64,000 nucleotides of DNA. It comes from Gnetum montanum (Eukaryota; Streptophyta; Gnetopsida; Gnetales; Gnetaceae). The stretch covers positions 65,627 through 129,626 of the forward strand of contig MNCI01001903.1 of NCBI GenBank assembly GCA_015680685.1, written 5' to 3'. Shown here in pieces: positions 36,701-47,773 of this stretch. Each line of letters starts with the position of its first letter. Position 1 is the first letter of the stretch. Both the position numbers and the translations under genes were made by a program. The notes beneath the pieces are model-generated. The model worked only from the letters and a program-made list of their open reading frames with translations, was not told where the DNA came from and ran no database searches.

Positions 36701-38617
36701 GTAAATTCTTCCTCTTTTCATTTATTTTCTTGTTTGTTTAGTTAATTCTTGCTACACTGTGCTACACTAGGTAATGTAGCACAATGTAGAATTTTTTTCA
36801 AGTTAGTATGCTTTCATCCAACGTGACCATGCTTTATTAGCAGAGGAAGAAGAAGAAGAAGAAGGTGGAGAAGAGGTGATAACCCTCGAAACAAGGGTAA
36901 CTAATAAAGATGTAGGGACCCTAGCCATAGAGGAAAGGGCCCTGGTCAAGGAAGGAGAAGCTCCTACCACAAAAGAAAGGGCTTCCGCCGATGAGGAAAA
37001 TGCTCCTGCTGATGAGCAGGACGTTCTTGCCAATGAGGAGGACACTCCTGCTAATGAGAAGGACACTCTTATCGATGAGGAAGAGGTTGGTGCCATAGAA
37101 AGAAGGGCCCCAGTGAATAAATAAGAGGCCCTTGTCAACTAGAAAGAGGCCTCTATCGATGATCCCTTCACTGAATGTAGTTCAACGTCAGAAGAGTAGA
37201 TGAACATGGAGGACACTGCCATGCTGTTGAGTCAGCTAGAAGGAGAGGAGCTACAACTTGATGCTGGTGATTTTGACTACATATTTGATAGTATGTCAAT
37301 GGGTGACCCCCTACTATCACCCTTGAGGGTTTGCTAGGTAGGAGATTTACATTGTCATTTGCATTGCTCATCAGCTTTATTGTAGTCCTCTTGGTCATAA
37401 CTAACACATGTTGTTATGTAGCAAACACCACTGTTGACACTGTAGGCCCTTCTTCAATCTTCCTACGATCATGGGCCGAGACCCCTGATAAGTTTACCTT
37501 CATGGAGGGGGTGGTCGACAACATGATTAAGTATCTAAAGTAGATCGATCTGGAAGTGGGTGAGTGAAGTAGCTACACTAGGCTTTTTAAATTACTAAAC
37601 TTTGCTACACCACTGTGACTAATGTATTTTTGTGTGTGGTTGATAGCCTCTCTCCTCAAGTGGGATCCTAAGTAAGCAGTTGAGGTCGACACCATGCCTA
37701 CATTCCCACCAGAAGTGACCGAAGTACCTTGTCGCATATACGACGAGGTTAGTGAATGTGCGCTGTACTCGGCACGCTCCTTATGGGAGTGCAGGCATGT
37801 AAATGAAAACTTGTGGAAACGGTTCTAGAGGCTTGAGAAGGGGAAGGAAAATCTAACCACCAAGGTGGTAGATCTCTGCTCCAAGAATGAGTTCCTTTTG
37901 GCCTAAGATACCAATGATGATAGTTGGCTCATGGCCATCATTGATTATGCGAGGTATTAGATGGTTGTGCAGCGCAATAATGAGGCCACATGTGAAATAA
38001 TAGAGCAGTGTATGCAAATGAACTTGTTGGCCCAAAAGAACCAAGATTGGAAAGACTATAGTGCATGAGTTTACAAGTGGGGGTAGTCACAGAAAAACCA
38101 TAAGCATATGTATAAATTGGAACATGCCACCTACCATAAACACTACTAGGATGCTTCTATTAAGTTGTATACGCATGAAGTGTTCCTCGATGTCATTGGC
38201 ACTTCTGGGGCTTACAACAAGTTCATGCAACAAGTGATGGTCAATGAATCCCCTAAATGGGAAGTGAGTTTCTTAACTGGTGGGACTGCCACTACCTCCT
38301 TTTCTCCAGGGCCATTGAGATGGATGGCTATTGAAAAGGAGAAAGTTGCAGCAAGCACTGACTTGGGAGATAGGCACTGGGTGGAAATTACTAAAGAGGA
38401 GGTCTTGTAGTGCCTTGGGGCTAGCCTGGATCACATACCCCCTGAGACAGACATGGGGCCATCTTAGGTTAGTCACTTTTTTGCGATGCAACAACTTATT
38501 TTATTCCAGTTTTTATTGTGACTCTAGCTAACTACTTTAATTTCTGTGATACAGAATCTAGATGAAGAGACAAGGCCTTCTGAGGGAGGGAACGATGGTA
38601 CAGAGGAAGATTCATAG
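33767..38617 (+). pseudogene. Antisense multi-exon gene of Tat element T
   Basis: Proposed exons: 33,767-33,885 (119 nt, starts MAPK), 34,776-35,184, 35,291-about 35,580, 35,655-36,701, 36,844-37,337, 37,422-37,559, 37,647-38,467, 38,555-38,617 (63 nt). Donors include GTAAGT (33,886), GTGAGT (35,185), GTAAAT (36,702), GTGAGT (37,560), GTTAGT (38,468); acceptors are AG after pyrimidine-rich or TA-rich tracts. Exon 2 matches E1; exons 7-8 match D (KNHKHMYKLE, EVFLDVIG, GPLRWMA, GASLDHIPPETDMGPS). Exon 4 has SFFERADRF, LFVDLFDVPFDGLP and RFNFRRMQPP. Exon 5 is acidic with DEExxPANE-like repeats. Stops are mainly TAG/TAA in CAG/CAA-like positions, plus shifts near 34,776 and 35,420. No known domain recognised. 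Confidence 0.72.
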
Positions 38618-38639
38618 CATGATAGTAAGGGATATTATT

Positions 38640-39232
38640 TGAATTTTTGAAAGAATATTATAAACATTATTTGATTGAGACTTTAAATGGAAGATGAACT
38701 ATGACAAGATTCCCTTTATTTTGGCTTGTGTATTATCTATGTTATCTATTTTTATCTTTTTTGTTCCATCTTAGTTTTAGGCCATTTTAGGCTATTGTTA
38801 GGTGATAAGAAAAAGAATTTTTTTATTTGTTTTTTGAATAACCAATTTTAGGCCTTGGCGGGCCGCAGTGGTAGTTTAAGGCCATTTCGGGCCATCTCTA
38901 GTTTTAGACCATTTCGGGCCATTGCAGAGATGCAGGGTAAATAATTTTTCCAATTTTAGGCATTAGCGGGTCATTGTGTAATGCAAACAAAAAAATTTGG
39001 CAGTTTTAGGGCTTAGCGGGCTGTAACGTAATGCAAACACAAAATTTTTCCAATTTTAGGCCTTAGTGGGCTGTAACGTAATGCAAATGAAGGACATGTG
39101 ATCAATTTTTAAACAAAGTTAGATGTTTAGCGTAGATGAATGAATGTGAAGGAAATATGGGACAAATGCGTAATGAGTGTTAATTTTGTAAGGAGCAATG
39201 GAGTGGTTACACTACATGAGTAACAATCATCC
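38640..39232 (-). repeat. Array r1 of T, after gag-pro
   Basis: Core array 38,840-39,085. Minus-strand units include GGCC-CGAAAT-GGCC followed by TTAAACT, and about 50-bp units with GCCCGCTAAGGCC and TAAAATTGG. The rest of the stretch shows nothing coding. Confidence 0.8.
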
Positions 39233-42200
39233 TCACAACTGCTTTCTAACCCATCGTGGGTTTTGCGACATGTAAGGCCAAGAGGCTTTATTGTGGTATT
39301 CTTCTACATCATCATCTACCACTTGAAAAGGAAACTTGACCCACATAGTTTCATTTTTTGAGTTGACATCTTGGGTTGGCTCTTTTGTCAAACAGTTAGT
39401 ATTGACAGAAATAAGTGCCTCGTTCTCAGAGGTTATGACCTCTGAACCTTGCTCCATAGCTACGTTATTTATTGCCTGGGTTGTCACCTCATCACCGTGG
39501 ATCACCACCTCCATGCCTACGTAAGGTAGATGGATTTCCTGATGTATGGGTAAAGAGACGGCCCTGAGTTGGGCTAACCATGACCTCCCCAAGATCAGGT
39601 TAAACCCAAGCATCTCTTCCTCCACAATAAACATTACGTTTGTGGAGAACTGGTCCCCTACCACAAAGTTAATGTGGATAGTGCCTTTCACTACTACTCA
39701 CGCCCAGTTGAATGACTTCAAACATGATGTTGTCATGGGTTTGATTTGGTCTACCAAACCCATTTTGTCCACTATGGGGAATGGGATGACATTCGTAGTA
39801 GCCCTGTCATCAACATGTATTCTTCGAATCTTATGTTGGCAACCTGAATTGTGATGAATAGGGGTGTTGTCGTAACCTAACCCTTTTCAGGGTTTTCCCT
39901 AATAGACTCATCATAGAATGTCAATTGGGATGGCAATTTTTCTTCAGGCGTATCAGGGAGCATAGCTGCATGGATTGCCTTCTCCTCTACTAGCATGTTC
40001 TCGTCAACTAGTATGGACATCAACATGCAAACCAAAGCCTCACGGTGTGCGGTGGAAGTCAATGTCAGGTCGTACAGGCTCAACATTGTGTTCTTTTGTT
40101 TTAGAGCCTATTTTACCTAAGTAAGAGCACTTAGGAGGTCTTGCCCACCTTCCTATTGTTTACTGCCCTTCTCTTCTTCCATTCGTCCTAGAAGACGAAT
40201 TTCTTGAGGAGGAGCAGTTTTGTGTTTGGGGTTGTACCCTTTCAGGCGAGGTGGTGTTGACCATGCGCATGTAGCGACATTAACTTTTGGTGACGAGGTA
40301 GGCATAGATGTAGAGGACGAAGGAGTAGGCTTGGAAGGACTTGGGGTGGTACATTCTGTAGCCATTTCACCTGTCAAATGTTCTTCCTGTTTCCTTGAAT
40401 AAGAAGGCTGTGATGCTGTCTTATGCTGGTTTTGTGGAATGGGGGCAGTTGAGTGGTTTGGCCCCCTGATGATGAATGGTGTTTGTGGCATTAGTGTGGG
40501 CAGTGATGTAGTTTTGAATGCTAAGGGTGAAGGGGAAAATGTTCAATGAGGGACTTTAAGAACAAATGGTTGTTGCGGTGTCTTTCTTGTCGTTGTTGGT
40601 GTGGCTACACTACATTGAGGTACGCGAAGCACAAACGACTACTATAGCGGTTTCAAATTACAATCTACGCTAATCATGTTAATGATGTACCCCACGTCGT
40701 TAGCATTGAGTGGGTCCTTGTAAACATGCATGGATTTATTTTCAGGGTAGATGGGGCTGCTTTCATCCAGCACCAACTTCCCCTGATCAATCATCCATTG
40801 AATGTCATCTTTTAAGGCCAGACAGTAATCCGTTTCGTGACCACAAAGTTGGTGGTAGTCACAAAACTACTCTAGCTTGAAATTCTTAGGAATTGGGGGC
40901 TCATTGGGCATAGCCAAGGAGGGGTTCCTAAGGAGTTTGCAATACCATTGATGTATTTTGGTTGCCTCCTCTGACATCCGCTTGTGTTGAATGTACCCTA
41001 CCCCTAGCAATTGCTTCAGAAGTTCTGAAGGCATGATAGGTAGCAGGCTGTATTTGGAGTGATCTTTACACTTGAAATTGGGTTTAGGCAGTGTGGATAC
41101 CTCTAGTGTTGACGTTGAGGTTTGGGTGGTGTTTCTTGGATTAGGTGCGGAGTTAGTTGGCGTTGCGATCACTTTCTTGTTATTGTTGTTTTTGGGCTGG
41201 GCCTCATTTTCCATGGTGGCCACCGTGGTCGTTGCAGCCTTGCCCTTCTCTTTGTCCTTTTTAGTATGTGCATTTTTATATGCAACATAGGCCAGATCCA
41301 TACTGGCTTCAGCCGTGTCTTGAATGCTTTTTTTCTATGCAAAATATTGACTTAGAGATCCCGGGGCTAGGTAATACAGCTTGGATTTAATAAAATCGTT
41401 CACTACCCTCTTGAATATGGCCAGCAAGTGGGCCTCCGTGATAGGCTCATGGATCTCGTTCAAGGTGGCACTCCACTGCTGTATAAACCTCTGCACTAAC
41501 TCTAGTGGGTCTTGCTTAACTCCAATTAATTGATCTAGCATGACTTTTGGCTTCAAGTTTTACTTGAAGTGGGTCACAAATTGGGTTAGCAACTCTTCCA
41601 GTGTTGAGATGGAGGTGTGTGGGAGTGCACGGTACCAGTCTAGAGCTTTGCCTGTAAGAGACATAGCAAAGACACAAATGATGGTATGTGGCCATTGTTA
41701 TAGAAATAAAGATTCAGATCTAAATGCAATTAAATGTGCGTTCGGGTCATCCTCCCCATTGTATTTTGTAAATTGAGGGAGCAGCATCCCAAGGGGTAAT
41801 GTGAGCATGGGAACCACCGGGCTAATGGGGTCATCATGGTAGAAATCCATGATCTACACCATGTTATAACCAGTAGCTTTGAGGTGCCTAACCTCTTAAG
41901 TAAGGATCCAGATAAGTTGAAACGCTTTATCCAGACCTAGGAACAATGCAGATGGTTGTGGGGTTGCAGGGGCAACCATCGTTTGTGGCATAACAAGGGC
42001 AATGGTTTGGCTCATAGGGGGGCCATTGGGGTTGTCCTTGCAAAGGATGCTGCTTATGTGGTCCACCACCCAGTGGGTGGTGCTGCTGAAGTAGTAGCTG
42101 GTGGTGGTGCTGCAAGGTTGGTCATTTGCATGACCGATGGAACGGGCCACAGTCCTACACTTGGTTGTGATACCTACGGGACTTAGTATGTTTTTTGGTA

Positions 42201-42968
42201 AGGGTGATGTGACATCTAGTGGGGATGTGAGGTAGGGAGAGAAGTGGCTAGGGTCCACCACGTGGTTAGGGTTGGACCTGCCACTGACAATGGAATAGAT
42301 GCAGGCAATGAGATAGAAGTAAAGGCTCTGGGAAACTGCAAAATAGAAGCGGTGTGTATGTAGGGTAACATGGTCGTAACCAGTGTCTGGTATGAGGATG
42401 AGATGGAATGGCGGGGAAGAGTGCCTGGGTATGAAACTAAGAGAAGTGCCTACTGACATGCTGAGGGTGCAACATGGTTGCCCATTGCTGATGAAAGCAT
42501 CGATCGAGGTAGATTCGTAGTGATTGCAAAGGGAGCCATCACAAAAAGGGGGTTTGACTTAAAGGCCACAGTAGAAGGGATGTTCACAGGGTAAGTTTGG
42601 CCACCCCCCTCAGACTGGGAGTCTAGGTCTTCCTACCTATCCTGGAATGCTTCATTGTAATGGGATAGCATGCCCTGCTCCCTAGGCCTACTGACTCATA
42701 GTAGCTAATCAAAGATCCACTGATACATCTCCATCATGGGGATGGCAACGTCAAGGTTAGGGAAAAACTCCTTCCTGCTTCGATAAAGGAATTCGAAACT
42801 ATGTTTGTGCTTGAGTTCTTGATGATCTAGGGGTAGGTCCACCTGGATCTTTGCCCAGATAAAGTCATAATGCTCTATGTCTTGTGCCAAGGACTTGGGT
42901 GACAAATGGCAAATCCTAAGGGACTAGCATGGTTTCATCATTGGGCTAGGGGGCCGCTCAGCACTCAT
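39233..42968 (-). pseudogene. gag-pro: T gag-protease
   Basis: Start ATG at 42,968 (MSAERPPSP), chosen by alignment with E2 and D: DFIWAKIQVDLPLDHQELK corresponds to NFLCEKIQVGL in D. Gag domain about 41,900-41,330 (KYNGEDDPNAHL, GKALDWYRALPHTS, RFIQQWSATLNEIHEPI), a basic linker with Asn/Thr tracts, a Cys/His knuckle near 40,840 (CDYHQLCGHETDYC), a Pro/Ser/Thr-rich linker, and a protease with VDDRATTNVIP (39,820-39,790) where D has VDDGVATNVIP, so the catalytic Gly is Arg. ILGRSWLAQL marks the protease end. Several stops and shifts, for example at about 42,700, 41,890, 41,330 and 40,866. Confidence 0.88.
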
Positions 42969-43253
42969 GGTGCTTTGGGCTAGAAAAGGAGGTTCAAGGC
43001 TTGAGGTAGAAACAACGGTCATTGTTGGAATCATATTGCATGGTAAAGAGGGGAAATCGCAAACTAGGAAACATGGAAATCAAGAGGAGATTAGAGGCTT
43101 TTCATCCTATCGGATTCCAAAGGAACCGTTGTTGAAACCAATCTGCACCACACGATGCATAAACAATGATGAAAGGGTGTCACATTTATGCTAGTACATG
43201 ACGAGGTATAGAGAGCATGTAGGACTACCTGTAAGAGACGAAAAAGGCACCAA

Positions 43254-43277
43254 GGCCCTCCTTATATTGCCAAAAAT
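43254..43277 (-). promoter_or_regulatory. Primer binding site region of T
   Basis: The minus strand reads ATTTTTGGCAATATAAGGAG just after the 5' LTR, matching the block after the LTRs of E2 and D. Confidence 0.75.
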
Positions 43278-45183
43278 TGTAGTGATCAAAAACGTCGATG
43301 GCTAGAACACCAAGAGGTTGTCGGGTGAACAATTTAACCCTTGATCTGTGTGAGGGCCGTGTTGGGGAAGATGGAAGCAGGGAACCCTGAACGATCCAGT
43401 CGATTAGACAGGGACTTAATCGGTGTATCTTAACCTTACATAAATGTTAGTTTCCAAGGCAAAACATGTAAGGTAAAGCGATGATTAATAAATGCATAAA
43501 TGAAGGAAATGATGCAAAACAACGATAACAGTAAAGAAATAGTAGAACAAACTCAGGTAAGAAAATGCACCACCCCAAGGTCGCGGATTCAATTCTTTGC
43601 TTTATTTGAAAGGTGTACAACAGGTCATGCAATGCCAGAGACACACAAAGAGCTCAAGGGTAACTAAAATGCTTAATGGAAAAATGCCAACTGTGCTTTC
43701 TAGAGGCCAACTTAAAAGCCAACTACAGCGAGAAGCCAACTCTATTTGCCAAGAAGCCAATCAAGAAGCCAACCAGTCAATGTGAAAAGCCAACAAGCCA
43801 ACCATTCTTGCTAATGCAAAAAATGCCAACTCTTTTGATAAAATGCCAATAGTTCTTGCTAACGTGAAAATGCCAATGCAAAAAAGCCAACCCTTTGAGC
43901 ATTGTTTGTCTAGGTATTTATAGGGCCAGGAGCAAGCAAAAAATGAGGCTTGGATGCCACATGTCCTAGACCCCACAAGATGCTGACGTGTCTGTACCAT
44001 GTAGATGTGTGATGCTGGACATGAATTTGGCTACACTATGACTATACCTCTGGGAATGCATGTGCTAAGATCAGTGTGCTAACAATGCAAAAAGTGGAAC
44101 TTACGCTCCAGGGCTATGACTTCCCTGCTCTTACGAGTAGGGTTAAGCGTAGGAACAATGTTTTGGGGGCTAACCAGGAGGTGTGAAAAATAGAGTGAAA
44201 TTGTTGATTCTGCCAAGGATATGACAAAATGAGGAAGATTGTTGTCAATAAGTTCTAGAACTACCCGAAGACATCTTGCTACTTCTGTACCAGTGTTTTG
44301 TTACTCACACTATCGAGTTCATTAGCGTAGCGTAAGTGGCTGCTTGCTACGTTGTGCTACGCTATGTAGTGTAGCATAGCGTAGTAGTTTTTTTTAACTA
44401 GAACCTATGCTAAAGCTGAAAAAATTTGTCTAAGGCTTAGTCACGCTAACAACTGCAACTTTTGTCTTTCGTGTCAGGAAGCTTTTGAACTTGTTGAACT
44501 CATACTTGAAACATTTTCTATTTTTGGCATTGTCGCTATGTTGTGCTATACTATGTAGCGTAGCACAAGGTAGCAGCTAGTGTATCCTACTTCCTTGTTT
44601 AATCCGCCAATTTCTAGCAACAAAATTTACTCAAGGTTTGTGGATCAAGTGGGGCGAGAAGTTTTGGAGGACGAAGTCTTGTCAAGGTGCTATTTTCTTA
44701 TTGGAATCACTTGGCAAGATGGACCTTTCCACTTTGCTTTTGCTACACTGTACTACGCTACATAGCGTAGCACCTTGCGTTGAATGAATCCTTCTTTGTC
44801 TTCACAATCATTTTGTCACTTTGCACTTGGACACTTAAGCAATCATTTTTTCAAAGCTTGCTACGCTGCATAGCGTAGCTTAGCGTAGTAGACTTCTTCA
44901 CTAGAAAACTTGCTGAACTATTTTGCTCATCCTAAAGACTCTCAATAACTCCTAGCATAGTTTCGAAGTAGACTGTCTGTTGGGTGAATTGTCTAGGTGG
45001 GCAGGCCAGAGAGTCCATCGAGCCTATCAGCTTTGGAGATAGAAAACTTGCTAGACTGGATAGTCTAATCTTAGTGCCTAGATTTTCCTACTGAACTGTC
45101 ATGATGCTACACTTGTGGAAGTCCTTGCCTAAATTCCAAGACCTTGGTGAGGCATTAGGGTCTTGAAATTTTATGGTGTTTCA
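43278..45183 (-). repeat. 5' LTR of T (1,906 bp)
   Basis: TATAAATA on the minus strand at 43,915-43,922. It is longer than the 3' copy mainly because it carries extra or longer GCTACGCTA/TAGCGTAGC palindrome tracts (44,350-44,390, 44,530-44,575, 44,750-44,772, 44,858-44,892). Confidence 0.92.
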
Positions 45184-46128
45184 TGTAAGACAACAAGCCT
45201 AACAATAGGCTTAACAACAACCCCAATAGCAAACTCAACAACAAAGTACAAGATAAGATAAAGGAAAGAAACCAAAGGTAAGTTTTAATTATTTGAAGGT
45301 TTAAATACTCCTCTTTTTCCTTTCTTGTATCTTATATGATGTTGATCATTTTGTGTTGCAAATATCTGTGGAGTAGTAGTAATTTATTCGAGAGATAGTA
45401 GAGATGATGCAAGCACCGCTTTTGAATAGACTCTCATTCCTTCATTTAGATCATTGGACATGCCTTCTTTTTCTATGACACTTGTAAGAGGTTTCTTTCC
45501 ATAGGCAATACTGACACTAGCTCTTGAGTCTATTTTAGTGGTTCCTTATTTCTCTATCTTGAGTCCTTATTTGATGCAACAAATAGTGGCAGTTGTCGAA
45601 AAAGAACTCATGCTTCTTTGATGTCTCGGTCAACAGAATTCTGATAACAAAACCTATTCTATTTTTGAGAATGTATACCACTTACGAGAGTATCAATCAT
45701 GCAACTTCAAGGAAGACTATGATTTAGTATAGGTTGGAGTTCTATCATCTTTGCATCTAATTCCCGAGGATGCTCCAAAAGTTGTTAAGATCTAAAGCAA
45801 CTTTTAGGAGAATTGGAAAGTGCAACATGCTTGGCTTGCCATTTGGAGACTTGTTTATGGTTCCTCCAAATTGGTAACTATCAATTTCAGGTAAATAATT
45901 TTTATTCTTTTCTCTGTCCTTTTTCTTTTTTTGTTCATAACTCATAATTTTAGTCTTGTTTGTGTAGAGGAAAGAGAAGGAATGATAAAAGAACATGGAT
46001 GATCAATTGATTTAGATAGAGATGCTAAAGACCCAACTTAAGAGAAAGGAGGAATCAATGACTATAGCAAGGAGTATGACTAAGTACATCAAACAATTCT
46101 ATGATGGATTGGCTGGATGTGAAGTAGT

Positions 46129-46700
46129 TGTCACATCCCCATTCCCAAATGATGTTGCTGCCTAATGAAGATGATGTCTCTTCATACCAAGTGTTATTGT
46201 TATTTTAACAAGACCTAAAAGGGTAGTTGTAATTGAGACCCAAAAGGGCATGTTGTAATAACAGATGTGTCTCTCAAGGTGACCTTTGGGGGTTTGACCT
46301 AAGACATTTATACCAGAAATTAGAGGTTGTACCAACATGGAGTGACAGAGCTAGTACATGCAAGTCATGGGGCCAAGTGAAGTAGAATAGGAAGTGGATT
46401 GGCCATCCCTTTTGTTTAGGTTATAGGCCTAACCATGGTAGTAGTGTTGGATTTCCTCTAAAGAGATCGATGCCAAAGGAAGAAAACCCCAAGGGACACT
46501 CTTAGAGCATGATTTGGATAAACTATTCCATATTAATAAATCATTCTTTTCTTTCTCATTCTACATTTTTCCTATTATTTTCTTTATATGTAATGTCAAA
46601 TATCATATATATTTTGCATTTGTTATATTTTCTTTGTACTCAATGTGTAAAATATTGTATATTTGACATTTTCCATGACATTCGGGGACAAGATGTCACA
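46129..46700 (+). repeat. Solo LTR (572 bp) of the B-type family
   Basis: Starts TGTCACATCCCC, ends GATGTCACA, flanked by an exact duplication GTAGT (46,124-46,128 and 46,701-46,705). The sequence is that of the B LTRs in the opposite orientation (AAGATGATGTCTCTTC). No PBS, interior or second LTR, so it is the product of LTR-LTR recombination. It sits in an exon-like stretch of the antisense gene of A. Confidence 0.93.
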
Positions 46701-47006
46701 GTAGTGCTTAGCAAGAAGGATGCCATTGATAAATAAAGAGAAGCACAATTGAAGATAGTCATAGATCTCCTCGACTCGTTCGGTTGCAACATTAATCACT
46801 ATTGTTTTCTTTACATATTTTCCATTCTTGTATTTTGCTTCTTCCCTTTCTATATTTTTCTTAGATGTACTTCTATTACATAGTAATAAAAAAATAAAAT
46901 AATATTTTTCTTCCATTTTGGCATTTCTCTTGGATGTACTTGTGTTTTATAATAATAATAATAAAATAATGTTTTTCTTCCACTTTGGCTTGTGAATTGT
47001 GATTTA

Positions 47007-47017
47007 CTTTGATACCA
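47007..47017 (-). promoter_or_regulatory. iMet-type primer binding site of chromovirus A
   Basis: The minus strand reads TGGTATCAAAG two bases after the LTR end; the canonical plant iMet site is TGGTATCAGAG. Confidence 0.85.
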
Positions 47018-47019
47018 AA

Positions 47020-47524
47020 TGTGACATCCCATTCCCAAATGTCGTAAAAACATGATCACTTAATTTATCACATTCATTGTTTCTTAAATAATGTAATGGA
47101 AACATCATAAATACTTAATAAATGAATTAATTGGGAAATAAATAATTGGTATTGTGGAATAGCAAAGAAAAATAGAAAAATTTTATTAATAGGATAGAGT
47201 ACTATAACACCCTCTGGGTTATCTTCCCATGCCGCTTAATCCTTAGAGGCAATCCGACATTGCCACCATGGTTAGGCTATCTAACCAAAAGGGTGATAAT
47301 CCCTTCTTGTCCTGCTTCACCTAGCTCCTATCACTTGCCTTTCCAAGCTCTACAACTCCATGCCGACACAACCTCTAAACCTGACCTTAAATGGCATAGA
47401 TTAAATCCATTCCTAAGGGATACATGAATAATCGTAACTCCTCATAATGGGGTGCCCCTTCATTAGAAGGTTAATTACATTATTACAATTTGTTTCCATT
47501 CTTAACAAGGGATGAAATGTTACA
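47020..47524 (-). repeat. 5' LTR of chromovirus A
   Basis: Ends TGTGACATCCC and GAAATGTTACA; pairs with 10,258-10,764; the AAACT duplication follows at 47,525-47,529. Confidence 0.9.
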
Positions 47525-47773
47525 AAACTCATATCTAGTTATCCAAGTAAAGGTAGGACAAATATTTTTTTTCCTAATTGTATTACCTAAAAATATTTTA
47601 TCTTCCTAATTAAAATATAAATTAAATAATAAAACAAAATAGAAAGATCGTAAATGAAAGTAAGATTAAGATTCTCCTTGATCTTGATCAACCTTGAGGA
47701 TCAATGCAAGTAATGATAGTTTCATCATAAGGGGTATATGATTAGATGGCCTTGACTAGGATGATAGGGCTTA

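Larger units (their letters stand above)
26038..45183 (-). mobile_element. T: full-length 19.1-kb Tat-lineage element
   Basis: Exact target-site duplication TGTAA at 26,033-26,037 and 45,184-45,188. Both LTRs, PBS and polypurine tract are present. Minus-strand order: 5' LTR, PBS, gag-protease (42,968-39,233), array r1, antisense gene (plus strand, 33,767-38,617), TATA and array r2, pol (33,116-29,679), array r3, non-coding region, polypurine tract, 3' LTR. It is the only complete Tat copy here and serves as the reference for the others. The LTRs differ by many transitions and by indels, so the insertion is old. Confidence 0.95.
24896..46800 (+). pseudogene. Unrecognised intron-bearing gene antisense to chromovirus A
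   Basis: Candidate exons: 24,896-25,749; 25,830-25,932; 26,005-26,037 continuing at 45,189-45,277; one or more in 45,360-45,890; 45,968-46,128 continuing at 46,706-46,800. Boundaries show GT-AG signals (AG/GTATTT, CTGCAG/A, AAG/GTAAGT at 45,278, TTCAG/GTAAAT, GTGTAG/AGG). Element T (26,038-45,183) and the solo LTR sit inside exons, and the frame continues when each is removed with one duplication: VVVRQQA, and CEVVLSKKDA. Peptide features: start MAPKFQASPQPQAL, a Gln-rich linker before 45,277, and a charged coiled-coil-like end (MLKTQLKRKEESM, SMTKYIKQFYDGLAGCEVV). Many CAA/CAG-type stops. No known family recognised. It could be native to A or a separate nested insertion. Confidence 0.5.
10258..47524 (-). 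mobile_element. A: minus-strand chromovirus (Ty3/gypsy) with three nested insertions
   Basis: The LTR pair 10,258-10,764 and 47,020-47,524 is flanked by an exact duplication AAACT (10,253-10,257 and 47,525-47,529), so both LTRs belong to one insertion. Reading right to left: LTR, PBS, a stretch holding an opposite-strand gene and a 5S-like module, gag, protease, RT, RNase H, integrase, chromodomain, polypurine tract, LTR. Removing E2, T and the solo LTR with one duplication each leaves an element of about 10 kb. Whether the antisense stretch (about 22,930-47,000) is native to A or a further insertion is open. Confidence 0.9.

Noticed and set aside
47020-47524. This LTR as a solo LTR
   Set aside because: It has an adjacent iMet-type PBS and its flanks do not match each other, whereas its outer flank matches that of the LTR at 10,258.
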